A stretch of 54,759 nucleotides of DNA, from the NCBI GenBank assembly GCA_012841065.1, contig DUVI01000055.1:1-54759 (forward strand), in the 5' to 3' direction. A program made the position numbers and the translations under genes. Origin of the DNA: Bacillota bacterium. Lineage in GTDB: Bacteria; Bacillota; Sulfobacillia; Fermentithermobacillales; Fermentithermobacillaceae. The notes under the pieces are model-generated. The model was not told the DNA's origin. It worked only from the letters and a program-made list of their open reading frames with translations, and ran no database searches. Below, piece by piece: positions 41,599-51,375 of this stretch; within the stretch, counting starts at the first letter, position 1; the number at the start of each line of letters is the position of its first letter.

Positions 41599-42346
41599 GG
41601 AGACACCTCCGCCTGACTCTGGTAGTTTCCTTCTACAATTTGCAGATAATTCCTGCCTGGGGATCCGGTGCTAAGGCCGGCAGGTTCTGAGGCTGGCTGG
41701 GCGAGGTCCAGCCGGTCCGTAGTTGTGCTCCTTTGGATAGTTGTACTCTCTGGATGCGCTTGGGGCAGCGTGCGTTGTCCTTGCGATGTGGGACTTGCTG
41801 CAGGGTAAGTAAGCCGACACGGGCGCGGACAAAGGAATGGACAAAGGAGTGGTATTGCGGATTCGGTGGGCTGTTTGCACTGTGTCCGTGGCAATGATGG
41901 TTGCAAGACATACATGCTGATAAACCCGAGTTGGGGGAGAGTGGGTGGAGGATGCGAAATGTGATCGAACTTCTGTTCCCGACACTGTGTGCCGGAGGGT
42001 CCAAGTATAATTCAAGTAATGGATTCCGGTGGCGACACAACTCGGAAGTGATAGAGCGCGATTGAGGATATCCGGTGGTTGGTGAGACCTGCATTGTGCG
42101 GACGTATGGAAGTAGAATGTTTGTTGACTGTAAGAAGAGTCGTGGTAGCCTGAAGGATACAAGAAGGAAGGGTTTTGGGGAACTAAGATGAAGTAATACT
42201 AGTAGAGCCCTTTGGAGTCAGTTCTACTCTGGTTATGAGGGCAAAGTATTTGCTGAAGTGACTATGAATGGTGTGTTGCCGATTATCGAAGTAAGGTTAG
42301 GAAAAAACAGACGTGAAAGCCTTTTGTGGTATGGGGATGAAGACGG
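41599..42346. other. 748-bp gene-free region between NERD-helicase and DISARM-like genes
   Basis: No credible gene was seen on either strand; open frames lack ribosome sites and family features. It contains a small direct repeat, GGACAAAGGA, at about 41828 and 41839. This region must hold the promoters of the divergent flanking genes. No tRNA, integrase or attachment repeat was recognised that would mark how the island entered. Confidence 0.5.
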
Positions 42347-43369
42347 ATGAAGTACATTGCCGTTGATCTTTTTTCGGGATGCGGGGGAATGTCCGAGGGT
42401 CTTCGTCAGGCCGGATTCAATGTCATAGCGGCTGTGGAAATAGATAAGCACGCTGCTATGACTTATCGGCTGAATCATCACGACACCATTCTGTTTGAGG
42501 AAGACATCCGTTCTCTCAGTACCGATAGAATCAAAGACATACTGAACGGGCAGCGCTTGCAACTTCTTGCCGGTTGTCCGCCGTGTCAAGGCTTTTCATC
42601 GATTAGGAGGTTGAATCGCAAGAAGGCTGTGGAAGATGAGCGCAACGACCTGATCCTTGAATTCTTAAGATTTGTCAGAGAACTAGAACCTTTGACCATT
42701 ATGATGGAAAATGTCCCCGGCATTATTAGATATCATTTATTCCATGAATTTGTAGAAGCCTTAGAAGAACTAGGATATGGTCCTCGCTTTGAGATTGTAG
42801 ATGCAGCAGACTATGGAGTCCCACAAAGACGCAGACGATTGGTATTAGTCGGCTCTGTGTTTGGCGGCCTGGACGTTATGAAGTGTAAGATGGAGATTGT
42901 TACCGTAAGAGATGCAATCGGCGGGCTGGAAAATGTATGTGAGACGCAAGACCCACTACACAAAATCTTTCCTAAACACTCTAGTCGGATACAAGAAATG
43001 ATAGAAAAGATTCCGAAAAACGGGGGGAGTAGAAGGGACTTGCCTCCCGAAGACCAATTGAAGTGCCACAAGAGACAAAACGTTGGCTTTAACGATGTTT
43101 ACGGGAGATTGAGGTGGGATGATGTTGCATCAACCATTACAGGTGGATGTCTCAACCCTTCGAAAGGCAGGTTCCTTCATCCTGAGGAGAACAGGTGCAT
43201 TTCTGCAAGAGAGGCAGCGTTATTACAGTCGTTCCCTCCGTGGTACGAATTTGCCATTGATGTTCCACGCGCATCTTTGGCTTCTCAAATTGGCAATGCA
43301 TTACCTCCGAAGTTTTGTTTTGTTCATACTCGTAGCATCTACGGCCATCTTCACGAGTGTGCTGGTTGA
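42347..43369 (+). CDS. drmMII: DNA (cytosine-5) methyltransferase, DISARM DrmMII-like
   Basis: 340 residues. All main C5-methyltransferase motifs in order: I DLFSGCGGMSEGLRQAGF (SAM binding), IV GCPPCQGFSSI with the catalytic Cys, VI MMENVPGI, VIII PQRRRRLVLVGS, and X QIGNALPPKF. The target-recognition region (about 200-280) is short. The gene directly precedes DrmE-, DrmA- and DrmB-like genes, the arrangement of class 2 DISARM, in which the 5mC methyltransferase marks self DNA (known for CCWGG in Bacillus). A vsr gene, which repairs deaminated 5mC, closes the cluster. Specificity here cannot be read. Base composition is A+T-richer than the flanking genes. Confidence 0.88.
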   Translation: MKYIAVDLFSGCGGMSEGLRQAGFNVIAAVEIDKHAAMTYRLNHHDTILFEEDIRSLSTDRIKDILNGQRLQLLAGCPPCQGFSSIRRLNRKKAVEDERNDLILEFLRFVRELEPLTIMMENVPGIIRYHLFHEFVEALEELGYGPRFEIVDAADYGVPQRRRRLVLVGSVFGGLDVMKCKMEIVTVRDAIGGLENVCETQDPLHKIFPKHSSRIQEMIEKIPKNGGSRRDLPPEDQLKCHKRQNVGFNDVYGRLRWDDVASTITGGCLNPSKGRFLHPEENRCISAREAALLQSFPPWYEFAIDVPRASLASQIGNALPPKFCFVHTRSIYGHLHECAG

Positions 43370-43476
43370 CATCGTTGCGGCAGGTTTTCGGTGGAGTCGC
43401 AATCGGACGAGAGTCTTGTGCTGAAGGTAATTCATCTTCTCGACGGAGTTTCTGAAGGCTGAAGAACGTGTGAGTA

Positions 43477-46050
43477 GTGCACAAGGAGAGGAGGTGGATC
43501 AAGATTACCCCTGATATCTGCCAGGACTTGTCTTTTGTTCAAGACCTTGACCTTCGATATGGCAGTGAACCATACTCGTTGACCGATTATGATATTCATA
43601 ACATTATTGCTGTTTACGATTCGCTCATTCGCGGTACGGGAGATCAGGCTATACTGGGGCCAACGGGTTTCGCGACCATGCTTCTGAGCTCAATCGTGAT
43701 CGCTATATGCTTGATACATCGTAGCCTCAAGTCACAGAGCGAAGCTATGTACAAAGTACTGAAGAAAGGAGACATAGTCCGTCTCGACGGAAAACGTGGG
43801 CAGTTCATAGGTGTGGATCCTTTCGAAGGTTCTATCGATACGCGACCGAAGATAAAGATAGGATTCAGAGGTGGTCTTGTTGTAGGACTCGATCTCGATC
43901 AGGCCTGGAGATTGACCAAGTGTGCTGCCGGAGTGAGTCGCATCGACAGATTTGACAAGAAGGTGCCGCAGACTACAAGCCCTCATTACATACTCAAAGA
44001 GATTCTAGGATTCAAGAGAAACCAAATACCTCCTGCCCTCAAAGTTAAGTTGCCCGTGGTGGCAACGAAACGAGAGTCGTTGCTTCATTATTCCAACATC
44101 TTCGTCGGTGATCAGCCGTGTCCGACCATTTTGCCCGCGGGATACTATTCACGGGAGAATCACTTCGAACGAATTGGAGAGGATCCGCTTCAAAGAGAAC
44201 CTGTCATATGTTTTGCTTCAGAAATGGAGGTAGCCGCCGGCATTGCGAATAAGCACCAAGGCACTGCTGGGATCATCGTTCTTGATTATAGCAAACTAAG
44301 AGGCAATCTTTCGCGAATAACGGATTTGCAAGCGAATAACAAACGAACCGTGTTGATTTCGGATATTAGCACGATTGATAAAGACGATATAGGTAACTTG
44401 GAATCGTTAGGCTTTAATATTACGGCTTGGACGCCTTCTACCGTGCGAGCCGCCAATGTCAAACGGATCTCACAGCATGTTTCAAGCGCTGAGTCTGTAT
44501 CAAACCCGTTTACAAGAGCGAACTGTGTTCTGCACAATGTGGCTTATGGGACGAGCGAGCGACTGTTGGTAAACAGCTTAGAAGGTGAGACAATCAATGC
44601 TATTGGAGGCAAATTGCGTTCAATTTCGAGACAACTTTCACAAACTGATGCTGTTAGCAGGTTTATTATGATTTGTTACGAGCTCCTCATGCAACTTAGG
44701 TGTCTGCCGCTCTCACTAAAGCAACTCAATGCGCTCGGACATAGCCCCCAATACCTTTTAGATAGGCTAGATGAGTTGTCTGTTCTAGACTTGTACCATG
44801 TAGTTCCGTCCGCTATTCTGCCGGCTTTACTCGAGATCAAAGAAGGCTTGCATCATTGTATGGAAAGCCACGGAAACAATCATCCGAAACACGCGATATT
44901 TTGCGAATCGATTAGGAAGTTGGGTGTGAATGACTGTCTGTTGGTTAGGAACCGCAGAGAACAACGGGTTCTTCTTGACTGGTTTTCGAAACACGCTGAC
45001 CTAGACGTTCTCCCTTTCAAAGTGTTGACTCTAACAGAGGCTCTTGCTAACCGCGACCCCGTCGAGAAATGCTTGACCCTAGGCTGGTATGGACGTCGGT
45101 ATCTTAAATTGAGGCACTCCGGTTTTTGCGCGAAGGAGACACTCATTGTGTATCCATTTGAAAGTGAGCAGAAAGATATTGTCGTGGATAAAATGTCGAG
45201 TTATCTAAGAAGGATTTCCCGAGGCTCCAGTCTGTCGTCCGGAATAGCAAGAATCGATTCTGGTTGGCCGGATCTCGAAGAATGCATAAACAGGTTTGCG
45301 GCTCAGTGGGAGGAACATATGTTCAAAGGGCAACCTCATATGCCAACCGACCAGTCTCTTGTACACGCTGTTCCGGTTGAATTTGAGGAGGATTATGTGG
45401 CGTTTATTACCTTGGGTCATAATTGCAGGTGTTTGGATGAGGAAGAAGAGAGGATTATCGCGAAGAAAGCAAACGAGTTAAGACCTGGAGACTTATTGGT
45501 CTTTGTCAAAGATTCATCCGACGACATTTTTGACAAGCTCACCGAACTGGTTAAGGGAAGCAATCCGGACATAAGGAAGTTGACGGACTTGACAAACCTC
45601 TGGAAGGATGCTCTTAGTAGGTACATTCAAGTTCACGGGCTTAGTCTTAGGGAATTTCAACAGATGTTGAGTAATGAGGGTGTTAAGAGGACGATTCCTG
45701 CTATCAGAGCGTGGCTCAAGGAAGATTGCATAGGGTCCGAGGACGAGGCTATAGTAGCCATAGCTCTGATTACGCAAGATAGGGAACTAAACGATAAGCT
45801 AGACGAAGTGATAGCAGCTTGTACACAAATCAGGTCTTTACATATTAGGCTGGGTAGATATCTTGCCAGAGCAATTGTAGCCTCGACTACTGGGGGTCTG
45901 CTTTCGGAAGAAGAACCTTTATTGCAGAAAGTGACAAACGATTTGTCATCGCATGCCGAAGTGGTGTCAGTTCGAAGAATAGCGGCAACAACCGCAAGTG
46001 TCCCGCTCAACAGGGCGAACAGGCTCATTAATAAGTTCCTTGACATTTAG
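43477..46050 (+). CDS. drmE: DrmE-like DISARM protein (function unknown)
   Basis: 857 residues if GTG 43477 is used. The only good ribosome site (AGGAGG 43489-43494) instead points to an ATT at 43504 in the same frame, so the start is unclear. I see no firm enzymatic motif: a hydrophobic patch near the N terminus (ILGPTGFATMLLSSIVIAIC, about 59-78), a barrel-like segment (KKGDIVRLDGKRGQFIGVDP) and charged, mostly alpha-helical sequence later. The assignment as DrmE rests on size and position between a 5mC methyltransferase and drmA, as in class 2 DISARM; a remote family match was not tested. The 42-bp gap to drmA indicates co-transcription. Confidence 0.6.
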   Translation: MHKERRWIKITPDICQDLSFVQDLDLRYGSEPYSLTDYDIHNIIAVYDSLIRGTGDQAILGPTGFATMLLSSIVIAICLIHRSLKSQSEAMYKVLKKGDIVRLDGKRGQFIGVDPFEGSIDTRPKIKIGFRGGLVVGLDLDQAWRLTKCAAGVSRIDRFDKKVPQTTSPHYILKEILGFKRNQIPPALKVKLPVVATKRESLLHYSNIFVGDQPCPTILPAGYYSRENHFERIGEDPLQREPVICFASEMEVAAGIANKHQGTAGIIVLDYSKLRGNLSRITDLQANNKRTVLISDISTIDKDDIGNLESLGFNITAWTPSTVRAANVKRISQHVSSAESVSNPFTRANCVLHNVAYGTSERLLVNSLEGETINAIGGKLRSISRQLSQTDAVSRFIMICYELLMQLRCLPLSLKQLNALGHSPQYLLDRLDELSVLDLYHVVPSAILPALLEIKEGLHHCMESHGNNHPKHAIFCESIRKLGVNDCLLVRNRREQRVLLDWFSKHADLDVLPFKVLTLTEALANRDPVEKCLTLGWYGRRYLKLRHSGFCAKETLIVYPFESEQKDIVVDKMSSYLRRISRGSSLSSGIARIDSGWPDLEECINRFAAQWEEHMFKGQPHMPTDQSLVHAVPVEFEEDYVAFITLGHNCRCLDEEEERIIAKKANELRPGDLLVFVKDSSDDIFDKLTELVKGSNPDIRKLTDLTNLWKDALSRYIQVHGLSLREFQQMLSNEGVKRTIPAIRAWLKEDCIGSEDEAIVAIALITQDRELNDKLDEVIAACTQIRSLHIRLGRYLARAIVASTTGGLLSEEEPLLQKVTNDLSSHAEVVSVRRIAATTASVPLNRANRLINKFLDI

Positions 46051-46092
46051 GATTTAGGCAAGTGGCCCAACCAGGAGTTTGGAGGGACCGGG

Positions 46093-49000
46093 ATGGCGCA
46101 AGGTTTTGCTGATATCAGAGATCATATTGTTGAGGCTGTCATCGCTGAGATGATGGGACCGGGGTCAGAACTCCCCGTGCCGCCGTGTGCGGAAGATGCA
46201 AAGTTCGAGATAATCAGTGAGAATCCTCTCCAGCGGTATTCAGTTGGTATTCTCTACGAGCAAAAGGTACCTAGGGACATTGATGACGAAAGCACTGAGG
46301 AGCGAGACGTGGACGGCAGAGCTGAAGTTGATGAACTGCTCGATGTAGCAACTACAACCGCCAATCAGTACTACCCGTCTTCGATAGGTATGAGTTTTTA
46401 TGCAACCGGTCAAAACCCCGCCATAATTGTGGATATTACTGCGGGTCAGTACAGGCGTCTCGAATGGGATGAATGTGTGGCGAGGGTAACCGCCCTTTCT
46501 GAGGGGATCCTCAATGCCCCCTTCTTTCATGAGCATTTGGTCTTGGAAGACGGTATCCTCAAGTTAAAACAAAAGATGACGAAAGACGCAAAGGAAACGC
46601 TGAAGAAGCTGGATCCGAAGTCTGAAGAGTGGGCTCAAGCGATAGACAGGCTTTATAGCTTGCAGTTCGATGGTTGGAAACGAACACCCCTGGGAAATGG
46701 AGGAATCTCCGTAGCTATTCCTCATGTAAGCAGTGATAAGCCCACAAAAGAACCTTATGACGTATGTGAAGGCCTGGAATGTGTGTGTGTAAGAAGGCCC
46801 AAGCATGGCTCCCAGGCTACGCTGTTCACCATTGCTTTGATAAACGACTTCGAGGGCGGTGATCGAAAGAAGGCAGAGAGAAGTTTTTTCCAAGTAGGTT
46901 TTTCTGTCAGACCGGCTGAACAGGGTGTGAGATTTCTGGATTATGAGCGTTTGTCCGGGGTTAATGAAAGAGATTCTGAACAGGTTTCAATGGCTCTTCT
47001 TTACCGTAATCGCAAAGTCTTCGCGGTTGGGCACGGATGTGCGGTTAGTTGGAACGAACAGGGGACGCTATTGAGAACCGAAATAATTCCAAGTTACGAA
47101 GTACCAAGTCTTGACTTTGATGCCGAGGAACTGTCGCCGGTCGCGGAGATCTTGAGTATGCGTAATCTTTCTGACATCTCATCATTGGGCAAGGCCGAAA
47201 TAATAGAAGGGTTAGAGCGTTTTGTAGCCATTTATAAAGACTGGATAGACAGGAAGCATGGCACTATTCACATGTTGGATGAAAACTTCCGTTCTACAGC
47301 TGAAAAGCACCTTGCCGACTGTTATGAATGTGCTGACCGGCTCATGCGAGGTGTGCGTTCTTTAGAGAACCCCGTAGTATTTAAGGCTTTTCAGCTTGCT
47401 AACAGAGCTATGCTGATGCAGAGAGCTCACACCCGGCTTCAGGAAAAGAAAAGATACCCTGACGAAACAAATGGTATCATTTGGCCTGATTATGATGAGT
47501 TTCCTCTGGAAGAGGCGAGCTGGAGACCTTTTCAACTTGCCTTTTTTCTGTTGAATCTGGAGAGTATCATCGATCCGACAAGCCGAGAAAGGCACATCGT
47601 TGACCTGATCTGGTTCCCGACGGGAGGCGGGAAAACTGAGGCCTACTTGGGAATTTCGGCATTTACCATATTCTTGAGAAGACTTCGTCATCGGGACAAG
47701 GGGAAAGGGACAGCGATAATAATGCGCTACACATTGAGGCTCCTTACTGCGCAGCAATTTCAAAGGGCAAGCACTCTGATTTGTGCATGTGAATTCATAC
47801 GTCGAGAAAACCCTGACCTGTTCGGTGAGTCGAGTATCAGCATCGGATTGTGGATAGGCAGCTCATCGACCCCGAACAGTCTGAGTGAAGCGGAAGCGGC
47901 ATTGGATAGGTTGACGAGCGGTGCGGTGCGAGAGAACCCATTCCAAGTTCTCAGTTGTCCGTGGTGTGGCACAAGACTCACAAAGGATCGGGGCATCGGA
48001 CGCTGGGGCTATGAGCTGAAAACCCGCCCAAGACGTTTTGTGATTCGTTGTACTGAAGAAACCTGTGTGTTCAAAGAAGAGTTGCCCATAAAAGTGGTTG
48101 ACGAAGATATATACAAAGATCCACCAACGCTTCTTTTTGCTACTGTTGACAAGTTCGCTATGTTGCCTTGGAAACGAGAGACGAAGAATATATTCGGGTT
48201 AGCCTCAGATTCCGTGTCACCGGAACTCATAATTCAGGACGAACTTCACTTGATATCAGGCCCTCTAGGTACAATCGTGGGGCTATACGAGACAGCGGTT
48301 GACTTACTCTGCTCTACCCAAGAGATTCCACCGAAGATCATCGCATCAACGGCCACCATACGAAGAGCCGGCGATCAGGTCAAAGCTCTGTACAACAGAA
48401 AGGTTTACGTGTTTCCTCCTGCGGCTATGGAGGCGGAAGATTCTTTCTTTGCCCGCGAGATAGATACTATTAGGAAGCCGGGAAGGATGTATGTGGGCAT
48501 TATGGCCACTGGTAGGACACTGACGACCACTCAGATAAGGCTCATGGCAGGATTAGTCCAGCATACCTATGAAATGGACTTTCCTCCTGAGATCAAGGAT
48601 CTTTACTGGACCCTCGTCTGTTACTTCAACACCATCCGGGAGCTCGGCAGAACATCAACCCTTGCTCTGGATGATATCAAGGATCAAGTAAGAAGGGTTG
48701 CTCTTAGAAGAGGCACCGAGCGAAGGATTTATTACCAAGCGCACGAACTAACCGGTAGCCGCAAGAGCGAAGATATTCCTGCAATGCTTGAAAAGATGGC
48801 GATTTCTTACCCTAATAAAGATGCCATAGATATACTATTGGCATCGAGTATGATCTCGGTGGGCATTGACATTGACAGACTGGGCCTTATGACTGTCGTA
48901 AGCCAACCGAAAAGCACTTCTGAGTACATTCAGGCTACCAGTAGGGTGGGACGGAAACATCCGGGGTTGGTATTCACTCTCTATGATGGTGCCAGGCCGC

Positions 49001-49470
49001 GAGACCGTTCGCACTATGAGAGGTTTATCGCTTATCATCGGGCCTTCTATAGATATGTTGAGCCTACCAGTGTGACACCGTTCTCCGGTCCTGCAAGAGA
49101 CAGGGCGCTTCATGCTGTCTTGGTTTCTCTGGCCCGTCATTGCTTGGATGGTCTATCGAGAGATAATAAAGCCGGGAATTTCAGCGCTGAGCATCAGGAA
49201 CTTCACAGGATCAATGAGGCGATCATTGAACGAGCAAGGTCTGTAATGCCAGAGGAAGCAGAATCAACGGCTAGTCAACTTGACAGTCTGATCGAAGAAT
49301 GGTCTCAAATTGCGAAGTCGTATGAGGCAGTTTGGTATTCACGTCGTACGCCGCGTATTCTCTATCCTGCATATAAGGCTAAAGATGGGCTTTGGCCGAC
49401 GATGCAGTCAATGAGAAATGTGGATGTTCCCAGCAACATCAAGGTCTTGGAGGAGGATTGGGGGATTTAA
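46093..49470 (+). CDS. drmA: DISARM helicase DrmA
   Basis: 1125 residues, starting at ATG 46093 after TTTGGAGGGACCGGG. An N-terminal domain of about 480 residues of unknown fold is followed by a helicase: Walker A WFPTGGGKTEAYLG (about 508-521), TLRLLTAQQFQRAS, a cysteine cluster (LSCPWCGTRL and RCTEETC), DEXH-type IIQDELHLISGPLG (about 711), SATIRRAGDQVK, and the C-terminal ISVGIDIDRLGLM and YIQATSRVGRKHPG (about 940-953). This layout matches DrmA, the core helicase of DISARM phage defence, which works with DrmB on incoming unmethylated DNA. The stop is followed after one base by the drmB start. Confidence 0.85.
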   Translation: MAQGFADIRDHIVEAVIAEMMGPGSELPVPPCAEDAKFEIISENPLQRYSVGILYEQKVPRDIDDESTEERDVDGRAEVDELLDVATTTANQYYPSSIGMSFYATGQNPAIIVDITAGQYRRLEWDECVARVTALSEGILNAPFFHEHLVLEDGILKLKQKMTKDAKETLKKLDPKSEEWAQAIDRLYSLQFDGWKRTPLGNGGISVAIPHVSSDKPTKEPYDVCEGLECVCVRRPKHGSQATLFTIALINDFEGGDRKKAERSFFQVGFSVRPAEQGVRFLDYERLSGVNERDSEQVSMALLYRNRKVFAVGHGCAVSWNEQGTLLRTEIIPSYEVPSLDFDAEELSPVAEILSMRNLSDISSLGKAEIIEGLERFVAIYKDWIDRKHGTIHMLDENFRSTAEKHLADCYECADRLMRGVRSLENPVVFKAFQLANRAMLMQRAHTRLQEKKRYPDETNGIIWPDYDEFPLEEASWRPFQLAFFLLNLESIIDPTSRERHIVDLIWFPTGGGKTEAYLGISAFTIFLRRLRHRDKGKGTAIIMRYTLRLLTAQQFQRASTLICACEFIRRENPDLFGESSISIGLWIGSSSTPNSLSEAEAALDRLTSGAVRENPFQVLSCPWCGTRLTKDRGIGRWGYELKTRPRRFVIRCTEETCVFKEELPIKVVDEDIYKDPPTLLFATVDKFAMLPWKRETKNIFGLASDSVSPELIIQDELHLISGPLGTIVGLYETAVDLLCSTQEIPPKIIASTATIRRAGDQVKALYNRKVYVFPPAAMEAEDSFFAREIDTIRKPGRMYVGIMATGRTLTTTQIRLMAGLVQHTYEMDFPPEIKDLYWTLVCYFNTIRELGRTSTLALDDIKDQVRRVALRRGTERRIYYQAHELTGSRKSEDIPAMLEKMAISYPNKDAIDILLASSMISVGIDIDRLGLMTVVSQPKSTSEYIQATSRVGRKHPGLVFTLYDGARPRDRSHYERFIAYHRAFYRYVEPTSVTPFSGPARDRALHAVLVSLARHCLDGLSRDNKAGNFSAEHQELHRINEAIIERARSVMPEEAESTASQLDSLIEEWSQIAKSYEAVWYSRRTPRILYPAYKAKDGLWPTMQSMRNVDVPSNIKVLEEDWGI

Positions 49471-49471
49471 A

Positions 49472-51277
49472 GTGAGAAGGAAGTCGATTAATTCCAGGTT
49501 GCGTTATGGGCAGCTAAGAAGAACTCAGTCGATCGCCCCCTTTGGAGTTGGAAGCATTATAGATCTTCCTAATGAATCCTTAATGCCGGTATCCATAGAT
49601 TTCTGGCCCAACAACTTAGGGGTTCCTATTCACGATGAGCGACTTGAAAAAAGACTTGGTGTCCGCTATTTCAAAATGGTTCCGTCTGAGGACGAGTGCC
49701 CCGATGATGGTGTGCCGTTCACCCGCTTCCCCAAATGGCTTTTCTGTCCTCAATGCAGGTCTTTGAGACGAATTGATGATTGGACTGACCGTTACAGAAG
49801 TATCCGCGATGATGAATGGGATGTTCCCCGATGCGATAGATGTAGAGCAAAACTGGTCCCCAGCAGATTCGTTATAGCATGTGAACGAGGCCATATTGAT
49901 GATTTTCCATGGGTGGAATGGACTCACGGAGGAGCTCCGTGTTCGAACCCTGACTTGAAGATACATACAGGCGGAAGTCATTCGGGGCTGGCTGGAATCA
50001 CAATAGAATGCAAGACCTGCGATAAAACAACAACTATGTTCGGTGCATTCAACAGGGATGCTCATTCAAAGTGTTCCGGCAATATGCCCTGGTTGGGTAA
50101 GCGTGAGCGATGCGATTGTACACCAAGAACATTGCAGAGAGGCGCTTCTAATGTATACTTCCCTCAGGTCATAAATTCAATAGTATTGCCGTCATATACC
50201 GACCGGATCTATGAAGCCGTAACAAAAACCAGTGCATGGCAAACCTTTATCAAAGCCGGTGTGGATGATGAAGCATTGGGCGAGGTACTCATTAATCTCA
50301 TCGCCGGAGAAGCAGAGCTGGATGTTTCAGAGGTTAGACTGGTTGTTGAACAGGCACTGTCTGACATAGCAGAAACAAAGACTTGTTCGGAGATCGAATA
50401 CCGATATGATGAGTACAGGGTATTTTTGGGGGAGGGCGAAAAGCCAGGTCCCAATAAAGATCTTGAGATTCAAGTGATCGACGGTTCCAATTACGAGATA
50501 CCCGGCATCGATACGGTTACGCTGGTGCACAGGCTGAGGGAAGTTCGTGCACTGGTTGCTTTCAGCCGCCTTCATCCGTTGGATCGACATGCGATTCCCG
50601 ATGAGGATGATAAGCAAACGCATGTGTGTGCAGTATCTATACGGGGAAAAACTCACAGAAACTGGTTGCCTGGGGTCGAAGTCAGAGGGGAAGGCATCTT
50701 CTTAGCATTCGATCAAAAACAGCTTAGAGCTTGGGAAGACAATCCGTTGGTTGTGAAACGCGCTGAAACACTCAATGGACGATACCAGAGAATGGCTCTC
50801 GACCGTGGCTTTTTGCCCAGACCTATCACTCCGAGGTTCGTTTTCCTGCATACTTTGGCTCATCTTCTCATAAGGCAATTGGCATTTGATTGTGGATACG
50901 GAAGTGCTTCACTCAGAGAACGCATTTACTGTAATGAGACTCCTGAACAACCTTATATGGCCGGTATACTGATTTATACTGCCAGCGGTGATGCTGATGG
51001 TACGTTGGGAGGGCTGGTGAGGCAAGGAAAACCGGAGTTTCTTTCGAGTCTGGTATCTAAAACTGTTACGGCCGGTTACTGGTGTTCTTCTGATCCTTTG
51101 TGCATCGAGAGTCAGGGTCAGGGCATGGATTCTCTAAACCTCGCGGCATGCCACGCTTGTGCTCTCCTGCCTGAGACGAGTTGTGAAGAATTCAACCGAC
51201 TACTCGATCGGGCTTTGGTATTGGGGCTTCCCGGTGAGCCTGAAATCGGTTTTCTGTCAGGTATGCTAAGTCTCTAA
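49472..51277 (+). CDS. drmB: DISARM protein DrmB (DUF1998)
   Basis: 601 residues from GTG 49472, one base after the drmA stop; the frame is open 54 bp upstream within drmA. N-terminal RTQSIAPFGVGSIIDLPNES, then several cysteine pairs that would bind zinc (FCPQCRS, PRCDRCRAK, ECKTCDK, ERCDCT). The C-terminal DUF1998 domain shows FVFLHTLAHLLIRQLAFDCG and final cysteine-rich block YWCSSDPLCIESQGQGMD with AACHACALLPETSCEEFN. DrmB forms a complex with the DrmA helicase in DISARM. No drmC phospholipase-D-type gene follows; a Vsr endonuclease gene occupies that position. Confidence 0.85.
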   Translation: MRRKSINSRLRYGQLRRTQSIAPFGVGSIIDLPNESLMPVSIDFWPNNLGVPIHDERLEKRLGVRYFKMVPSEDECPDDGVPFTRFPKWLFCPQCRSLRRIDDWTDRYRSIRDDEWDVPRCDRCRAKLVPSRFVIACERGHIDDFPWVEWTHGGAPCSNPDLKIHTGGSHSGLAGITIECKTCDKTTTMFGAFNRDAHSKCSGNMPWLGKRERCDCTPRTLQRGASNVYFPQVINSIVLPSYTDRIYEAVTKTSAWQTFIKAGVDDEALGEVLINLIAGEAELDVSEVRLVVEQALSDIAETKTCSEIEYRYDEYRVFLGEGEKPGPNKDLEIQVIDGSNYEIPGIDTVTLVHRLREVRALVAFSRLHPLDRHAIPDEDDKQTHVCAVSIRGKTHRNWLPGVEVRGEGIFLAFDQKQLRAWEDNPLVVKRAETLNGRYQRMALDRGFLPRPITPRFVFLHTLAHLLIRQLAFDCGYGSASLRERIYCNETPEQPYMAGILIYTASGDADGTLGGLVRQGKPEFLSSLVSKTVTAGYWCSSDPLCIESQGQGMDSLNLAACHACALLPETSCEEFNRLLDRALVLGLPGEPEIGFLSGMLSL

Positions 51278-51375
51278 CCACTATTGCAAAAAACAGTGTC
51301 TTGGACGGGATGCTTAAAATCACCACATGGGTCCGCAGGTATGTTTGCATGAAAGGAATAGAGGAGTCGATTAGA

